A DNA stretch of 64,000 nt from Diphasiastrum complanatum (lineage: Eukaryota; Streptophyta; Lycopodiopsida; Lycopodiales; Lycopodiaceae), in NCBI GenBank assembly GCA_029204225.1, contig CM055110.1, positions 18,285,501 through 18,349,500 of the forward strand, written 5' to 3'. A program made the translations under genes and the position numbers. Shown here piece by piece: positions 11,190-21,823 of this stretch. The notes under the pieces are model-generated. The model had not been told where the DNA came from. It ran no database searches and was given only the letters and a program-made list of their open reading frames with translations. Position 1 is the stretch's first letter, and every line of letters starts with the position of its first letter.

Positions 11190-11900
11190 CGGCTTTCATC
11201 AGTTTGCTCAATCTTGAACATACATCAACAACTGATGAATTTCATTGGCCTCATAAATTAGGAACATCAACTACGACTGTCGAACCTTCAGATCTTCCTC
11301 GAGATAATGATTTCCTGCAACTTGTGCAAGGTGAGAAACGTGATTGGAAGCCTTGTTGCACTTCTAGCTTCAGAAAACAATGAAGGACATCCATTTTGGA
11401 TTGCCAAAGTACTTGGTTTTATTCAAAATAACAATCAAACAAAAGTACTACATGTCCATTGGTTGCGCACCACTTCAACGAATGCTTTTTTGGGAAGGTG
11501 CGAACTCGAAATATTGCAAGTAGATTCAAAGGGCAAGAGAAAGATATTGCCAAAAAATCAACCAAGAGTCGACGATTTGAATCTACAGGATGTAGATGTT
11601 TTGGCATTTAATTTTGAATTGACAATGACCAATCATTAACGAAAGTCAACAATATCTATATTGAAAGAACGACTTGGATTACTTGAAAAACCATCATCCT
11701 CCACTTGTCATCAACAGAGAAAAGCTGATTTACAAGGGTTTTCGTCAATATTAGATGCGGATTCTGAGGAAGACATGCCAGTTGACTCTGATGAAGAAGA
11801 CGGGTCTTCCACTTCATCAACTGAAAATGAGAGTGTTGAGAATATGTCAAGTTCTAAATTGAGAGGCATCAGTAAAACTTCCTTAGAAAATGTGCTTTAA
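11190..11900 (+). pseudogene. Relic of an unknown protein with a Trp-containing beta-rich domain and acidic tail
   Basis: Two ORFs (11307-11639 and 11661-11900) lie in the same frame, separated by one TAA. The first holds VGSLVALLASENNEGHPFWI and then VLHVHWLRTTST, a pattern that suggests a compact beta-barrel domain of the BAH/Tudor sort; this is inference from wording only. The second ends in a Ser/Glu/Asp-rich tail (DADSEEDMPVDSDEEDGSS), as in nuclear or transposon-derived proteins. Upstream, a different frame reads DEFHWPHKLGTSTTTVE from about 11215, which implies a frameshift near 11300. I do not recognise the family; it may be the C-terminus of a DNA-transposon protein. Confidence 0.4.
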
Positions 11901-13039
11901 AAAAAAGAATGTGCAAATATAATTTAAGTTATTTTGTATTTCAATGAGATTTTGAGTTTCAAAAATCATTTGTTCTCTTGAATTATTATTTCATTTGTAA
12001 TTATGATGGTTTTATGAAGTTTGCAACAAAAAACTTGTAAATCTTTATTTAGAATATGCATTTTGGCTTTTTTAAAAACAAAATTTAGAGATTTATTGAA
12101 AAAATCCATGATTTTAGCCTAAAACCAGGACCATTAAAAAAACACCAAAAAAGATTACTCTTTTTCAGGTCAAAGTCCCAAAACAAATGTCATTGTGTTA
12201 TACTCACCCTATGCTTGCATTGCCTTTTTAGCATCCATATTCATGCTAGTAGGAAGAAGCCTTAGCATCGACTAGATGGGAGACAACCATAGCCATGCTA
12301 GAAGAAGCCTTACTGCTAGTTTGATTACAAACTTGACAACTTTTAGGCCTTGTAGACTCCATTTCTCGTACAAAGTAGAGAAGATGAGATTTACAATGCA
12401 GTTTCGTGTGGATTTCTATTCATCCCTATTGATTGGACCACAATCTAGTTCAATAGTGCACTGGGATTAGCTGCTAGTGGACAATTCTTGTAATAATAAT
12501 TGTGAGACAAGTTTTGTGATATAAAGTAAAGACTGTTGGACAAGCCAACCTTTTGTACTACTACATTCTATCATCGCCTTCCTCTACAAAATACATTAAA
12601 TTTGGACATTTTATTATCCGTTGGAGGTCTTCTTTATGGCTCTCTCAACACTATGGTAGAATTCGAATATAACATGCAATCATTATCGGATTTCAATGCA
12701 AAACTAGGACCAAAAGGTGTCAAAATCTAGTGGCCACATTTTATGGATTTGATCATTTGAGATCCCAATGGTGGTCTGATAGACAAAAATATCATTCTAT
12801 TGGGATCTGACATCTTTTAAAGATGTTGGATTCTAACACCCTTGTTCTAATGGATTTTTTAATGCCCACCATGTGTAGCAAAAATCATTTATGTGATTTC
12901 AAGTCCAAAAATTTGTCGGAGGCCCCATTGAATGTTTAAGTGCAACAATTTTTTTTTACTTCAGACTTGTATGGCATGTCGTGAATATTTTAGTTGCATT
13001 ATGAGTAATTATGCATGAGTGAGGATATATTAAGCATCA
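11901..13039. other. Non-coding stretch, nothing identified
   Basis: AT-rich. Short frames at 12276-12730 have no motif and no support on either strand. Confidence 0.5.
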
Positions 13040-13440
13040 AATATTGGAACTAGAAAAAATGCCTAAATTGGCAAATCTAACTATGTCAAATAAAGTAAAT
13101 ATGTACGTTAGTGAGTCCCACACGTGTGAGGGCAAAAGTGCCACGTGGGAATCTACTCTAGAGTAGGTTAGATCAAGTCTAAAAGTTGGTCAAGTTAGTT
13201 TGGTAGTGGATCCTACATTATAGGACCCAATTCATAAATTTATGGAGTAGGTTGACCAATCGGGGTGTAGGAGTGGAAATTTGTGGATCAAAGTTGATCA
13301 GGGTTAGAGTCCGTACTGGTCACACGTGTGGATAGGTCTGTACCTAAAAGTCGGATGTAGGAGTGGAAATTTGTGGATCAAAGTTTATCAAGGCTAGATT
13401 TCGTACTGTTCACACGTGTGGACAGTCTGTACCTCCTAAG
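13040..13440 (+). repeat. LTR relic related to the Copia-D LTR, plus orientation
   Basis: It shares ordered blocks with the Copia-D LTR read in its own direction: AAATTGGCAAATCTA, GTCCCACACRTGTGAG, GCCACRTGGGA and TAGGTTAGRTCAAGTC. No primer site or gag follows, so it is a solo or truncated LTR. It carries four copies of a palindrome of the CACACGTGTG or CCACGTGG type. Confidence 0.55.
13266..13437. repeat. 90-bp tandem duplication inside the LTR relic
   Basis: Two units start TGTAGGAGTGGAAATTTGTG at 13266 and 13356. Each contains a CACACGTGTGGA box followed by a GTCTGTACC block; they differ at several positions. Confidence 0.9.
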
Positions 13441-13859
13441 CTAAGGGAGGAGCTATGATGGTACATAGGAGTTGGAGGTGGGAGAAGGGATTGAACTGAG
13501 TTTGAAATCCATTTGGGGGCCATGTGGCACCATTTGGTAGCCCCACATGGTAAGAATGGTCTAGAAGGAACAAATGGGGCCTTTCTTGGGCCCCACCTAT
13601 CCTTTTTGCATGAGGTTGTAGAGGAGCTTTTGGGAGGGGGTAAAGGTGGTACGTTCACTTCCTTTGCCTCATTCTCAAAAGTTATTGTAGAGTTTAGTTC
13701 TCAAGTTTGTTTATTTGTTGAGGCCTTTTGCTCTAGTTGTTGCTTTTTAACGATTTTTACACCGTAGCTTTCCGTTTTTCCTTGATGTTTCGTCTTTTCC
13801 TAAAGCATTGTCTTTTTCTTATAATAATTTAGAATCTTCGCCTGAGGCATATTCTTTTA
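13441..13859. other. Unassigned spacer
   Basis: Contains two copies of a CCATGTGG/CCACATGG motif around 13519-13550. No gene was recognised; the short ORFs on both strands at 13410-13767 overlap each other and have no motif. Confidence 0.4.
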
Positions 13860-14251
13860 GGGAGGAATATAATGATATATTCCCTGAGTAGTTGTCTGAG
13901 GGTCTACTCCCCTCACGGGGAGTAGACCATCACATAGATCTTCTTCTCAACAACTCTCCTGTATCGCTTTTTCCTTACAGAATGAGCCCGAAGGAAGAAG
14001 ATGAAGTTGCTAGTCAACTTAAGGAGTTATTACGTAAGGGCCATATCAGGCCTAGTAAATCCCCTTGGGGAGCTCCTGTTTTGTTAACCAGCAAGAAAGA
14101 CGGCGATATTCGTCTTTGTGTCAATTACAAAAAGCTTAATAAAATGACAATTAAGAATCGTTATCCCTTACCTCGAATGGACAACTTAATGGACCAATTG
14201 AATGGTGCTAAGTATTTCACCAAATTGGACCTTAGGTCGGGGTACCATTAG
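13860..14251 (+). pseudogene. Gypsy-2 reverse transcriptase fragment
   Basis: The N-terminal part of a Gypsy [74 protein letters not shown] and the start of the first catalytic block, KLDLRSGYH, where it stops. One stop lies upstream at about 13888. The wording ([13 protein letters not shown]) is that of chromovirus-type or other non-Tat Gypsy elements, so it differs from Gypsy-1. Protease, palm and RNase H are absent. Confidence 0.9.
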
Positions 14252-14655
14252 GAGAAATATGGGCTCAAAATGGGCCCTTTAAGAAATTTCACTTTAGAGA
14301 GAGGTTATGTAGAGAGAGAATGAAAATCGGTAACTTCTGGTCGTCGTTTTCCAAGTTTTCGGCCTTGCCCGAGGTTTAACTAGTATGGTTAACTTCAGAC
14401 AATAGCTAGTTAAGCATGAGATGTAATAACTTATCTTCATGCTCGTTTCAAAATTCGGGACTAGAGCTTTAAGACTGAAAATCTTGGTGTGCTCAATGTA
14501 ACAACTGAAGCGGGAGAGGCAGAACTTTTGAAATCACTATATGCTTATAGTGAAATATGAGGCGGGACGATTTTTCAATGCGACATGAACATTACAAAAG
14601 TAAGGAATGCTAGATCTATTCATATTGATTTACTGTAGTTTGATTCATTTACATG
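14252..14655. other. Unassigned spacer
   Basis: No frame, repeat or terminal motif stands out. The sequence changes character exactly where the Gypsy-2 fragment ends. Confidence 0.4.
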
Positions 14656-15660
14656 ATTGTAGCTTTAACAATGGCAATGTTCCATTTGCATGTTGCTCTT
14701 CCGATGGAATGCATTCCAAATACTAAGAAAAATGCAAAAGTTGTAGAGAATGCTACTGCAATAGTTAGAGAATTGAGAATGAATAATCATATGAATATAG
14801 ATTTGTAGGTGGATGGATCAATTTATCCTAATGATCTAGCTACCAATTTGAGGTTTGTATTATTGAAAAACTTATTTACTTGCATATTCTTCTAGCATGA
14901 AATCATAAACCGGAGTCTGTGGCTAAAGCAGCAATTAGGAGGTTGGAAATAGTTATGTCAAATGCAGGACTACATAAAGGGAATGTCACGATTGAAAAAG
15001 TGACAGACTCTCTGGGAAAAAAGGAAACGTTCTTAATAAGCCATCAATTGTAGGTGCTAAAGCAAGAAGATTCTTATCCAATCACACATGCAAAGAATCA
15101 AGTGTCAAATTCGAAATTTGGAGAGAAATTGTTCAAGCCACATGAACACTGGAAGGAAGTAATTGAGTAGAAAAGAGACAAGTGTGGACCAACTTAGACA
15201 AACTCATAGGTGTTATTAGGAGAGAAAACCTATCATCAGAAGATATGAGGACTTAAAATCATTGCACCACATTTGTAAAATTTGTACATGATTGTTGGGG
15301 AAAAGACAACGTTACTCATTACATGGTGCTAATCTATATCATTATTTGGTACTTTTCTCATTCAGGCTTATATTTTTTTCTACTGATGTAAATAATCGAA
15401 ACTATTGTTTGCAGCACATTCTTCTTCATCATGAAACTTATTTTGCAAAGGAATATGGGAGCTTAAGTATCTGGTCATGACAAGGCATGGAAAAATCTCA
15501 TCGGCAAGCAAGGGGAGCATTTCATAGAGCAACAAACCATGGAGGATACAATTCAAGAAAAACTCGCCAAGTATTACGATATTTCGAAAGGCATTCAAAT
15601 TCATTACAAAAGAGAAATCCTTGTAATATATCAAAAATCTATTACAGAAAATTATTTAAT
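14656..15660 (+). pseudogene. Decayed unknown gene, plus strand
   Basis: Several coding-like stretches in shifting frames: VENATAIVRELRMNNHM and DGSIYPNDLATNL (14730-14850), then VAKAAIRRLEIVMSNAG and VTIEKVTDSLGKKE (14915-15040), then KNLIGKQGEHFIEQQ and YYDISKGIQIHYKREILV (15485-15640). A segment from GTTTGTATT near 14852 to TTCTAG near 14896 could be an old intron. In-frame TAG and TAA codons are frequent. No family is recognised. It converges with the next relic on the opposite strand. Confidence 0.33.
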
Positions 15661-16436
15661 TATCATCATCATCCTCTTCAAGATTCAGATGAATGGTATT
15701 GTCATGAAGGAATAATCTCCTTTCATATGGATTCAAAAATTCTAAATTTTTTCTCTTGCTCATATCAATGTAACCTGAATAAAGGGCCATTGTAGATGAT
15801 CTTTTCGTAGTCTCATTGGGAGTATAACCCAATATCTTAATAGCCAAATCTCTTTTCACAAAAAATATTTTATATGTTCCTCTTGCGTACTTATGGCCTC
15901 CCAAACAAATTGATAATGATTTGATGGCCATAATGATAGTGGTTGCATATGGATTAAAAGATGAATGATATATACAAATCTCATTATTTTGAAAGTGTTT
16001 CAAATAATGATATAGAGACATATCTTTTCTCCCGGCTGATACACCACAGATGCTCCATGTCTCATACCAAAGGCATCTATTTCAAGAGCATCCTGTAAAC
16101 CAGAAAAGAAAATAAATTTAGAATCATACATAACACTGCAAACTCAATAAGAAAACTGAACAATATCAATACCAATATAATATCTACATACCAAATCATA
16201 ATCATCGTAATCAGCGACGTTTGCTCTGCTAATGTCATGTCCTCCAATGGCCTCTACATTTCCGGAGGGGATATATCTAGGCCTTGGGGGATATTTTTTT
16301 TGGAATTCTAAAAATTCCTCCTCTGTAGGCAAAGTTTTTTTATAGGCTTTAGATTTCTCAATCATGGCCTCCAAGGCCTCATTGCCAGATTTTCAATTGC
16401 CATCTTTATCATAATCTCTCTCACTTTCAAGGTCAT
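15653..16436 (-). pseudogene. Decayed unknown gene with a possible 99-bp intron, minus strand
   Basis: From 16436 down, a charged exon reads DLESERDYDKDGN, one stop, then EEEFLEFQKKYPPRPRYIP and VADYDDYDL. A good donor (GTATGTAG, from 16191) and acceptor (TTTACAG, at 16093) frame a 99-bp intron. Beyond it lies a 121-codon ORF (16021-15656) with YLKHFQNNEICIYHS, YARGTYKIFFVKRDLAIKI and a C-terminal acidic run (LEEDDDDN). The frames do not join cleanly after the acceptor, so a frameshift or different splicing is needed. The upstream end is cut by Copia-C2. The family is unknown. Confidence 0.4.
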
Positions 16437-16451
16437 CATATGAGTATGCTC

Positions 16452-17264
16452 AAAGTAAACTATGCTCAAAGTCTTTTAAATAAGTTTAAGATGGAAGTAT
16501 GCAAAAGTGTTGACACACCAATGGAGCAAGATGTAAAAGTGCCAGATGAAGATGATGAAAGATCCTTCATGGACATCACTTTGTTTAGGCAACTTATAGG
16601 TTCCTTAATGTGGATCACAATAACTAGACCAGATCTTAGCTTTAGTGTATGTAGGTTGATCCAATCCATGCAAAAGCCATTGAATATCCATTGGAAAAAG
16701 GCTAAGAGGATTCTAAGATACATCTCGGGTACATTGGATTTTGGGATTCTATATAGAGGAGATGTGATTAACCTTCATGCATTTAGTGATTCATATTTTT
16801 CAGGGGACAAGAGGGATAGGAAATCAACAAGTGCCTATTCAACTTTCATAGGAGAAGGTGTGGTTTCATGGCTTTCAAAAAAGCAAGAAACTATATCTCT
16901 ATCTTCAACCGAGGCCGAGTACAAAGCTTTGACAACCACTACAAATTAGGTACTTTGGATCAAGAGATTATTGGTGGAGCTAAAGATCATGGATTCAGAG
17001 GAGGCACCAATAATCTACAATGACAATATATCAGCCCAACACCTTGCATCTAACCCAATATTCCATGCAAGATCTAAGCACATTGAGATATGCCATCACT
17101 TTGTGAGAGAAATGGTGCAAGCCAAGGAGATTGCTTTGGAGCATGTTCCAAGCAATGAATGTGTAGCTAATCTACTTACTAAACCACTTCAAAAGACACC
17201 TTTTATGAAGTTCAGATCATCACTTGGAGTGATTAGTAAAGCAATGATGAACCAAGCTAGATAG
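16452..17264 (+). pseudogene. Copia-C2 RT C-terminus and RNase H
   Basis: The 3' half of a Copia pol. It starts at VNYAQSLLNKFK, passes QLIGSLMWITITRPDL and RKSTSAYSTFIGEG (RNase H), has one TAG at 16947-16949, and ends with LTKPLQKTPF at 17264. The upstream part is missing: the joint at about 16452 has only a short AAGTAAAC overlap with the expected sequence. It is nearly the same protein as the end of Copia-C1 (53169-53450). It is followed by a GAGGAGGAG polypurine tract and the LTR. Confidence 0.93.
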
Positions 17265-17274
17265 TGAGGAGGAG

Positions 17275-17956
17275 TGTTAAAAATTCACAATTATAGCTTG
17301 ACTAGTTTTGGTCATATGACTTGTAAATAGTTAGATGGTCATGATGTGGCTTGTCACACGTGCCAAATAGCATAGGATTCCATTCATAAGGATGTTCTCG
17401 AGTAGACCTAAATGTTAGAACCTTTGGAATGAGTCCAAATTATGCTTAGATACAAGGGAGAAAAAATAGGAGCTATTTTTGGTAATTTTTGCATTGTTGA
17501 GGGATCTCCAAGATTCCAACCCTAACTTGGTAGGGATGAAAGATCCACCAAAATTAGCATTAGGGATAGGTTTAGGGCTACTCATACCTTCCCAAAACCG
17601 TGATGGATCATGTATATATAGGTGATGATATCTCACCAAAATCAATCAAGCAATTTCATGTTTTTTCTCTCATAATGGTGCAATTGCTCTCTATGTTCAT
17701 AATTGTTTGAGTACTTGTGATTACTAATGATTATAGGATTGAATGTAGGTCTGGTGTACAGTACTCAGACTGTGGGAGGCCGTACTTTCACATGTGTGAA
17801 GCCTTCTTCAAGGATTTGGGCCATTTAGTGAGGTTCAAGCATAGATTTTTGATGGATTTTGATGGTTCAACTTGTGCTAATCTTATGAAATCATAATCTA
17901 TTGTTTCCCTCATCATTTCAAGTGTTTTAGGATCCTTATTTGCTGTAATTTTTACA
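17275..17956 (+). repeat. Copia-C2 3' LTR, complete, 682 bp
   Basis: Starts TGTTAAAAATTCAC after the polypurine tract and ends GTAATTTTTACA. It has the same ends and the same 682-bp length as the Copia-C1 5' LTR at 56361-57042 on the minus strand, with few differences by eye. It carries CACACGTG and TTTCACATGTGTGAAG palindromes. Confidence 0.93.
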
Positions 17957-18186
17957 GGCTCAAGGATATTTGAAAGCTACAGAAGACAAATAATATTCTG
18001 ATTCTGAAAGCTCACATACAAAGATCCATCAAGCAGGTTATAAAAAATCTATTTGCCGATGTGAGATGGACGATAATGGTAATTGAGGCACTGCACAAAA
18101 CATATGAGGATTTTCAAGTGAAATTTTTTCCTGATACTGTTGTTGCAGCTATCCATGCCAAGAGGTTGACCATCATGCCCAAGGAT
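17957..18186 (+). pseudogene. Histone H3-like relic (histone fold, H3 residues about 48-123)
   Basis: Reading frame 18001 (extended back to 17956) aligns without a gap to histone H3 from the alpha-N helix to the loop after alpha-3. Matched blocks are LREI/LKDI, KYQK/KLQK, LLIRK/ILILK and FQR/IQR, then D-x-R before alpha-2, AL, E, F-x-DT, and finally AIHAKRLTIMPKD, almost identical to H3. By hand I count about 30 identities in 76 positions. One stop sits where H3 has Arg, as CGA to TGA would give. Loop 1 has canonical H3 length, although a Trp before alpha-2 (RWT) recalls centromeric H3. The left end abuts the Copia-C2 LTR and the right end abuts Copia-D at the KD codon pair. It is clearly dead. 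Confidence 0.75.
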
Positions 18187-18368
18187 TAAATGCAGGTTCA
18201 GAGGTGCCCACACATGTGGACAGTACGGATTTGGACCCCTACCAAGTTTGCGATCAAATCTCCTCACCAAAATCATGATTCTAGCTTGCCCTCTCACTAC
18301 TAGTTTTTAGCATCGAAACTTGCTAAAAATGGAATTGCATTAGATCAATGGCTTATGCTCTTGTACTT

Positions 18369-18381
18369 GGCTCTGATACCA
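18369..18381 (-). other. Second primer-binding site, after the 3' LTR of Copia-D
   Basis: TGGTATCAGAGCC directly follows the LTR end at 18382. A normal 3' LTR is followed by target DNA, so this marks a tandem arrangement. Confidence 0.94.
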
Positions 18382-19082
18382 TGTGAAAGTACTGTACTTT
18401 AGGACCATAAATGGATCTACAAAAGATCCACAAGAGTGATTGGATGCTTTCTTAACAATCTATCAAAAAACTAGACACAAAAAAGTTGATCTAGATTGGC
18501 AATTTGACAAACAACAAGCATTAACAATCAAAAGCATTGATAAACATTGAAATCCGAGCCCACACGTGTGTACTACAGGCTGTAGTATGGCCTTCAACCT
18601 GAGAAACAAGTAGAAATTGATTTGGTTTCATTTGGATCACAAAAACTCAATGTACATAGTGAACTAGCTTGAGATTGCCAATGAGCTCCAAAAATTTTCA
18701 ATCTTCTCACTATGGAGAGAGGGAATACATAGCAAATTCGACCTCCTTCTTGAAGTTAGGTGGATTTCCAGCATGTAATAAGGAAGTTAACTCACTCTCC
18801 TTGACCTAAAATAAAACCCTAGTCTATTTCCTAGAGTTATGCTTGGTAGGTAGCTAGTTGGTCAAATTTTCACCTTAAACTTAGGTGTAGGTCCTATAAA
18901 GTAGGGATGACCACCAAATAGACATGACCAACTCTCTTGACTTGACCTAACCTACATTAGGATGGGTTTCCCATGTGGCATCATGGCCTCACATGTGTGG
19001 GACCCACTTGTGTACACAATTTACACTATTCTACATGGTTTTTTATCAAGCTAGATTTGCCAATTTTTGGTAATTCTTCACA
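18382..19082 (-). repeat. Copia-D second (3') LTR, 701 bp
   Basis: Begins TGTGAAGAATTACC at 19082, just after a GAGGAGGAG polypurine tract (19083-19091), and ends at 18382. It is followed by a primer site, as a 5' LTR would be. Confidence 0.94.
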
Positions 19083-19292
19083 CTCCTCCTCAAATTTATC
19101 TTGATCTATTTATAACTCTCTTGATAGATCAATGAAAGCTTTTAGAAGTGTCTAAAAAATCCAGCTACAAAGAAGGAACTTTTGAGACTCCAATAGAGAA
19201 TGATGTCCATGACGGATCTTTCACCACCTCTTAGAGGATCCCTTACAAGATGTTCCATAAATGTGTCTATATACATGTAGCACACTTCAAAA

Positions 19293-21449
19293 CTAAACAT
19301 CATGCCAAGCCATGGATTCCAAGGCATTTTGTGCACTTGAAGATACATCAATTAAAATATTAAGTGCATAAATAATGTTGCCAAAGACAACTTGTCTTGC
19401 TTGATCCATATGATTGAGCCTAGATGGCTCCATCTTGATACTCAAGGTTCTTCTTGGAGTCCTCGGGTCTTGAGCTTGATCCTCCACTTGACTTGACTCC
19501 AAAACATCAATGAATTGAATAAGGTGTTGATCCAAAGGTGCTTCTTCAAGTTTACAAATCTTCCACTCTTGAAAGATCACATTTCCACCATTGACAAATT
19601 CTTTGGTTGAAAACAAGTAGATTCTACAATCTCTACTTGAAGAGCAAAACACTACCATTATTCCTATCATTGAAATAGGATAATCTTTGGTCCTTACATT
19701 GGAATGATCATGCACAAAGCATGTGGACACAAAGATTTCCAAAGCAAATGATGTTTCATCTTTTATGACTCTATTCAAACTATTACAAAAATAGTTATCC
19801 AATGAAATTGCTTTATCAACAACAAATGTAGATTTCAAAGCATCCCATTTCATTGTCTTGTCATACAAAGTAATAAACACCATGAATCTTAAAGGTAAGA
19901 AACAAGTCACCTCATGTCTACTAATAATTTCCAAAAAGTATTCAAAGATAGTAGACTCTCCAATGCTCACCACCCTTGCAAGATGCACACTTGAATGGAC
20001 AATTAGCATGCAATTTGATGACTCGGCCATTGTCATTGAGGACTCCCTTGGAACTCTCATGCTTTGAGGCTGATCCTCAAGATCTTCCTCCTTTTGATGC
20101 TCCTCCTCAATGCAAGCAAGATCACACTTTGCCAAGATCTCCTCTTGAGTGATCTCCTCCTTTGCCAAGCTCATTCTTTCAAAAGCAACACTAGCTTCCA
20201 ACTTAAACAATCTTCCATGTTTAAATCCCTTTGCAATGCAAACATCATTCTTCAAGATGAAACAAACACCATGCTTAAAGTGGACATCCAAACCACTTTC
20301 TAAGAGTAAACCAACACTAAGCATATTCTTGGTGATTGATGGTACATAAAGGACATTTTCTAGATCCATGCATTTTGAGGATTCTAGACACAAAGAGATG
20401 GTGCCAACACCATCTATCCTACACTCTTCATCATTTGCAGTAAAGACAAACTTTTTAGCAGCATTGAAAGAGTGTAAGGTTGAGAAAAAGTCCTTTTCAC
20501 AAGACATGTGAGAGCTAGCCCCACTGTCGATCCACCAATTGTCTCTTGAATTGCTATTGCTTGTTGGTGAGGATGTAGATGCCATCAAGAATACATTTAC
20601 TTCATCCTCCTCCTCCTCCTTTGCAAGGTTTCCTTGTTTGTCCTCCTCCACTTGTGCTCTTAGCCTCTTGTAGCATTCAGATGCATAATGCCCCTTCCTT
20701 CCACAAAAGAAGCATTTTTGCTTTGACTTGTCCTTTGAGCTTGATGCATCATCCTCTTCTTTGGCCTCCTTTGGATGCTTCTTCTTTCCATTGGTCTTCT
20801 TTTTGCCCTTGACTGAGAAATTGGCTTTCTCATCACCATCCTGCAAAGACAAGGAACTCATCCTAGATTTTGCATGGAGCATCCTACACTCTTCAGCCAC
20901 TAATACACTGTGAAGTTTTTCTATAGTTGGCAAAGTGTCTTGGATGGCAAAACTTTGGACCAAATTTGCAAAGTCATCTCCTAGACCATTAAGGACAATT
21001 TGTACAAGCTCTCCATCATGAATCTTCTCTCCAATGGAAGCCAACTCCCTATTTAGAGACTTGATTCTGAGTACATAATCATGTGCACTCTCCTCACTTC
21101 TCCTCATGCTTTGCAAAATTTGATTTCTAAGCATAAGAACTCTAGAAGTGTCGCTAGACTCATAGATTGATTTTAAAGACTCCCAAGCCTCTTTAGCATT
21201 AGTACAAGCTGATACTTCTCTCAACAAATCATTGCTCACATTCATCTTCACACAATGAAGTGCAAGCGTAGATCTCTTCTTGTATCTAGCTAACTCTTGT
21301 GCACCTAGAGGTTCATCTTCATCTTCAATCAAGAACTCGTAAAGGTCTTGGAGCACTAAGAGTGACTCCATTCTAACCTTCCAAATAGCATAATTTGTAG
21401 AATTCAACCTCTCACTAGCTTCTAGAAGGTATGCTCCAGCAGATCCCAT
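19293..21449 (-). CDS. Copia-D long ORF: gag, protease, integrase C-terminal remnant
   Basis: A 718-codon ORF starting at the ATG at 21449. Residues 1-200 are Copia gag (NYAIWKVRMESLL, WESLKSIYESSDTSR, LVQIVLNGLGDDF). A zinc knuckle C-x2-C-x4-H-x4-C lies at 246-259, the protease motif DSGASSHM at 308-315 and the GAG-pre-integrase start (NVLYVPSITKNMLSVG) at 365-380. The integrase core and RT are missing. About residues 570-650 resemble an integrase C-terminus (CFVHDHSNV, then a GGNVIFQEW block), and the end carries EPSRLNHMDQ, normally just upstream of RT. An open frame over these scars suggests either youth or selection for gag. It could supply shell protein but not copy itself. Confidence 0.85.
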   Translation of the reverse strand: MGSAGAYLLEASERLNSTNYAIWKVRMESLLVLQDLYEFLIEDEDEPLGAQELARYKKRSTLALHCVKMNVSNDLLREVSACTNAKEAWESLKSIYESSDTSRVLMLRNQILQSMRRSEESAHDYVLRIKSLNRELASIGEKIHDGELVQIVLNGLGDDFANLVQSFAIQDTLPTIEKLHSVLVAEECRMLHAKSRMSSLSLQDGDEKANFSVKGKKKTNGKKKHPKEAKEEDDASSSKDKSKQKCFFCGRKGHYASECYKRLRAQVEEDKQGNLAKEEEEDEVNVFLMASTSSPTSNSNSRDNWWIDSGASSHMSCEKDFFSTLHSFNAAKKFVFTANDEECRIDGVGTISLCLESSKCMDLENVLYVPSITKNMLSVGLLLESGLDVHFKHGVCFILKNDVCIAKGFKHGRLFKLEASVAFERMSLAKEEITQEEILAKCDLACIEEEHQKEEDLEDQPQSMRVPRESSMTMAESSNCMLIVHSSVHLARVVSIGESTIFEYFLEIISRHEVTCFLPLRFMVFITLYDKTMKWDALKSTFVVDKAISLDNYFCNSLNRVIKDETSFALEIFVSTCFVHDHSNVRTKDYPISMIGIMVVFCSSSRDCRIYLFSTKEFVNGGNVIFQEWKICKLEEAPLDQHLIQFIDVLESSQVEDQAQDPRTPRRTLSIKMEPSRLNHMDQARQVVFGNIIYALNILIDVSSSAQNALESMAWHDV

Positions 21450-21480
21450 CTTACTAGTGACTTCTACAAAAAAGAAATAG

Positions 21481-21823
21481 ATTTGATTGACTTGAAACTC
21501 ACAAAGGTCTCACACTTGCAGTGTTTCACTCAAATTTGATTTCTAATCCAACAAATGGACTTATAATCACAGTTCTATCACTCCCTCACAAAGCTGGAAT
21601 GAAGATAAGATGAAGTGAAAACTACTTTCAAACAAATCTTGCCAAGAAATGGATTTGATTGTCTCTAGAAACTCACTAAGGTCTCTCTCTTGTAGTTTTT
21701 CACTCAAATTAGATTTCTAATCCAACAAATGGACTTATAATCTCAGTTCTAGCACTCCCTCACAAAGTTAAAATGAAGATAAGATGATGTGAAATCTACT
21801 TACAATCAAATCTTGCCAATTTT
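21481..21823. repeat. 172-bp tandem duplication in the Copia-D leader
   Basis: Two units start ATTTGATTG at 21481 and 21653. Both contain TCACTCAAATT, AATCCAACAAATGGACTTAT and ACTCCCTCACAAAG blocks, and both end near CAAATCTTGCCAA. They lie between primer site and gag. Confidence 0.9.

Noticed and set aside
13410-13767. Overlapping ORFs on opposite strands (Pro/Ser-rich and Gly/Phe-rich)
   Set aside because: Both are low complexity, start inside an LTR relic and show no homology pattern.
17957-18186. Calling the histone relic a centromeric H3 (CENH3)
   Set aside because: The RWT residues fit CENH3, but loop 1 has the length of ordinary H3 and the MPKD end is canonical. With so much decay, only H3-like is supported.
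20579-20812. Plus-strand Pro/Leu-rich ORFs within Copia-D
   Set aside because: They are antisense to the gag zinc-knuckle region and its acidic linker.
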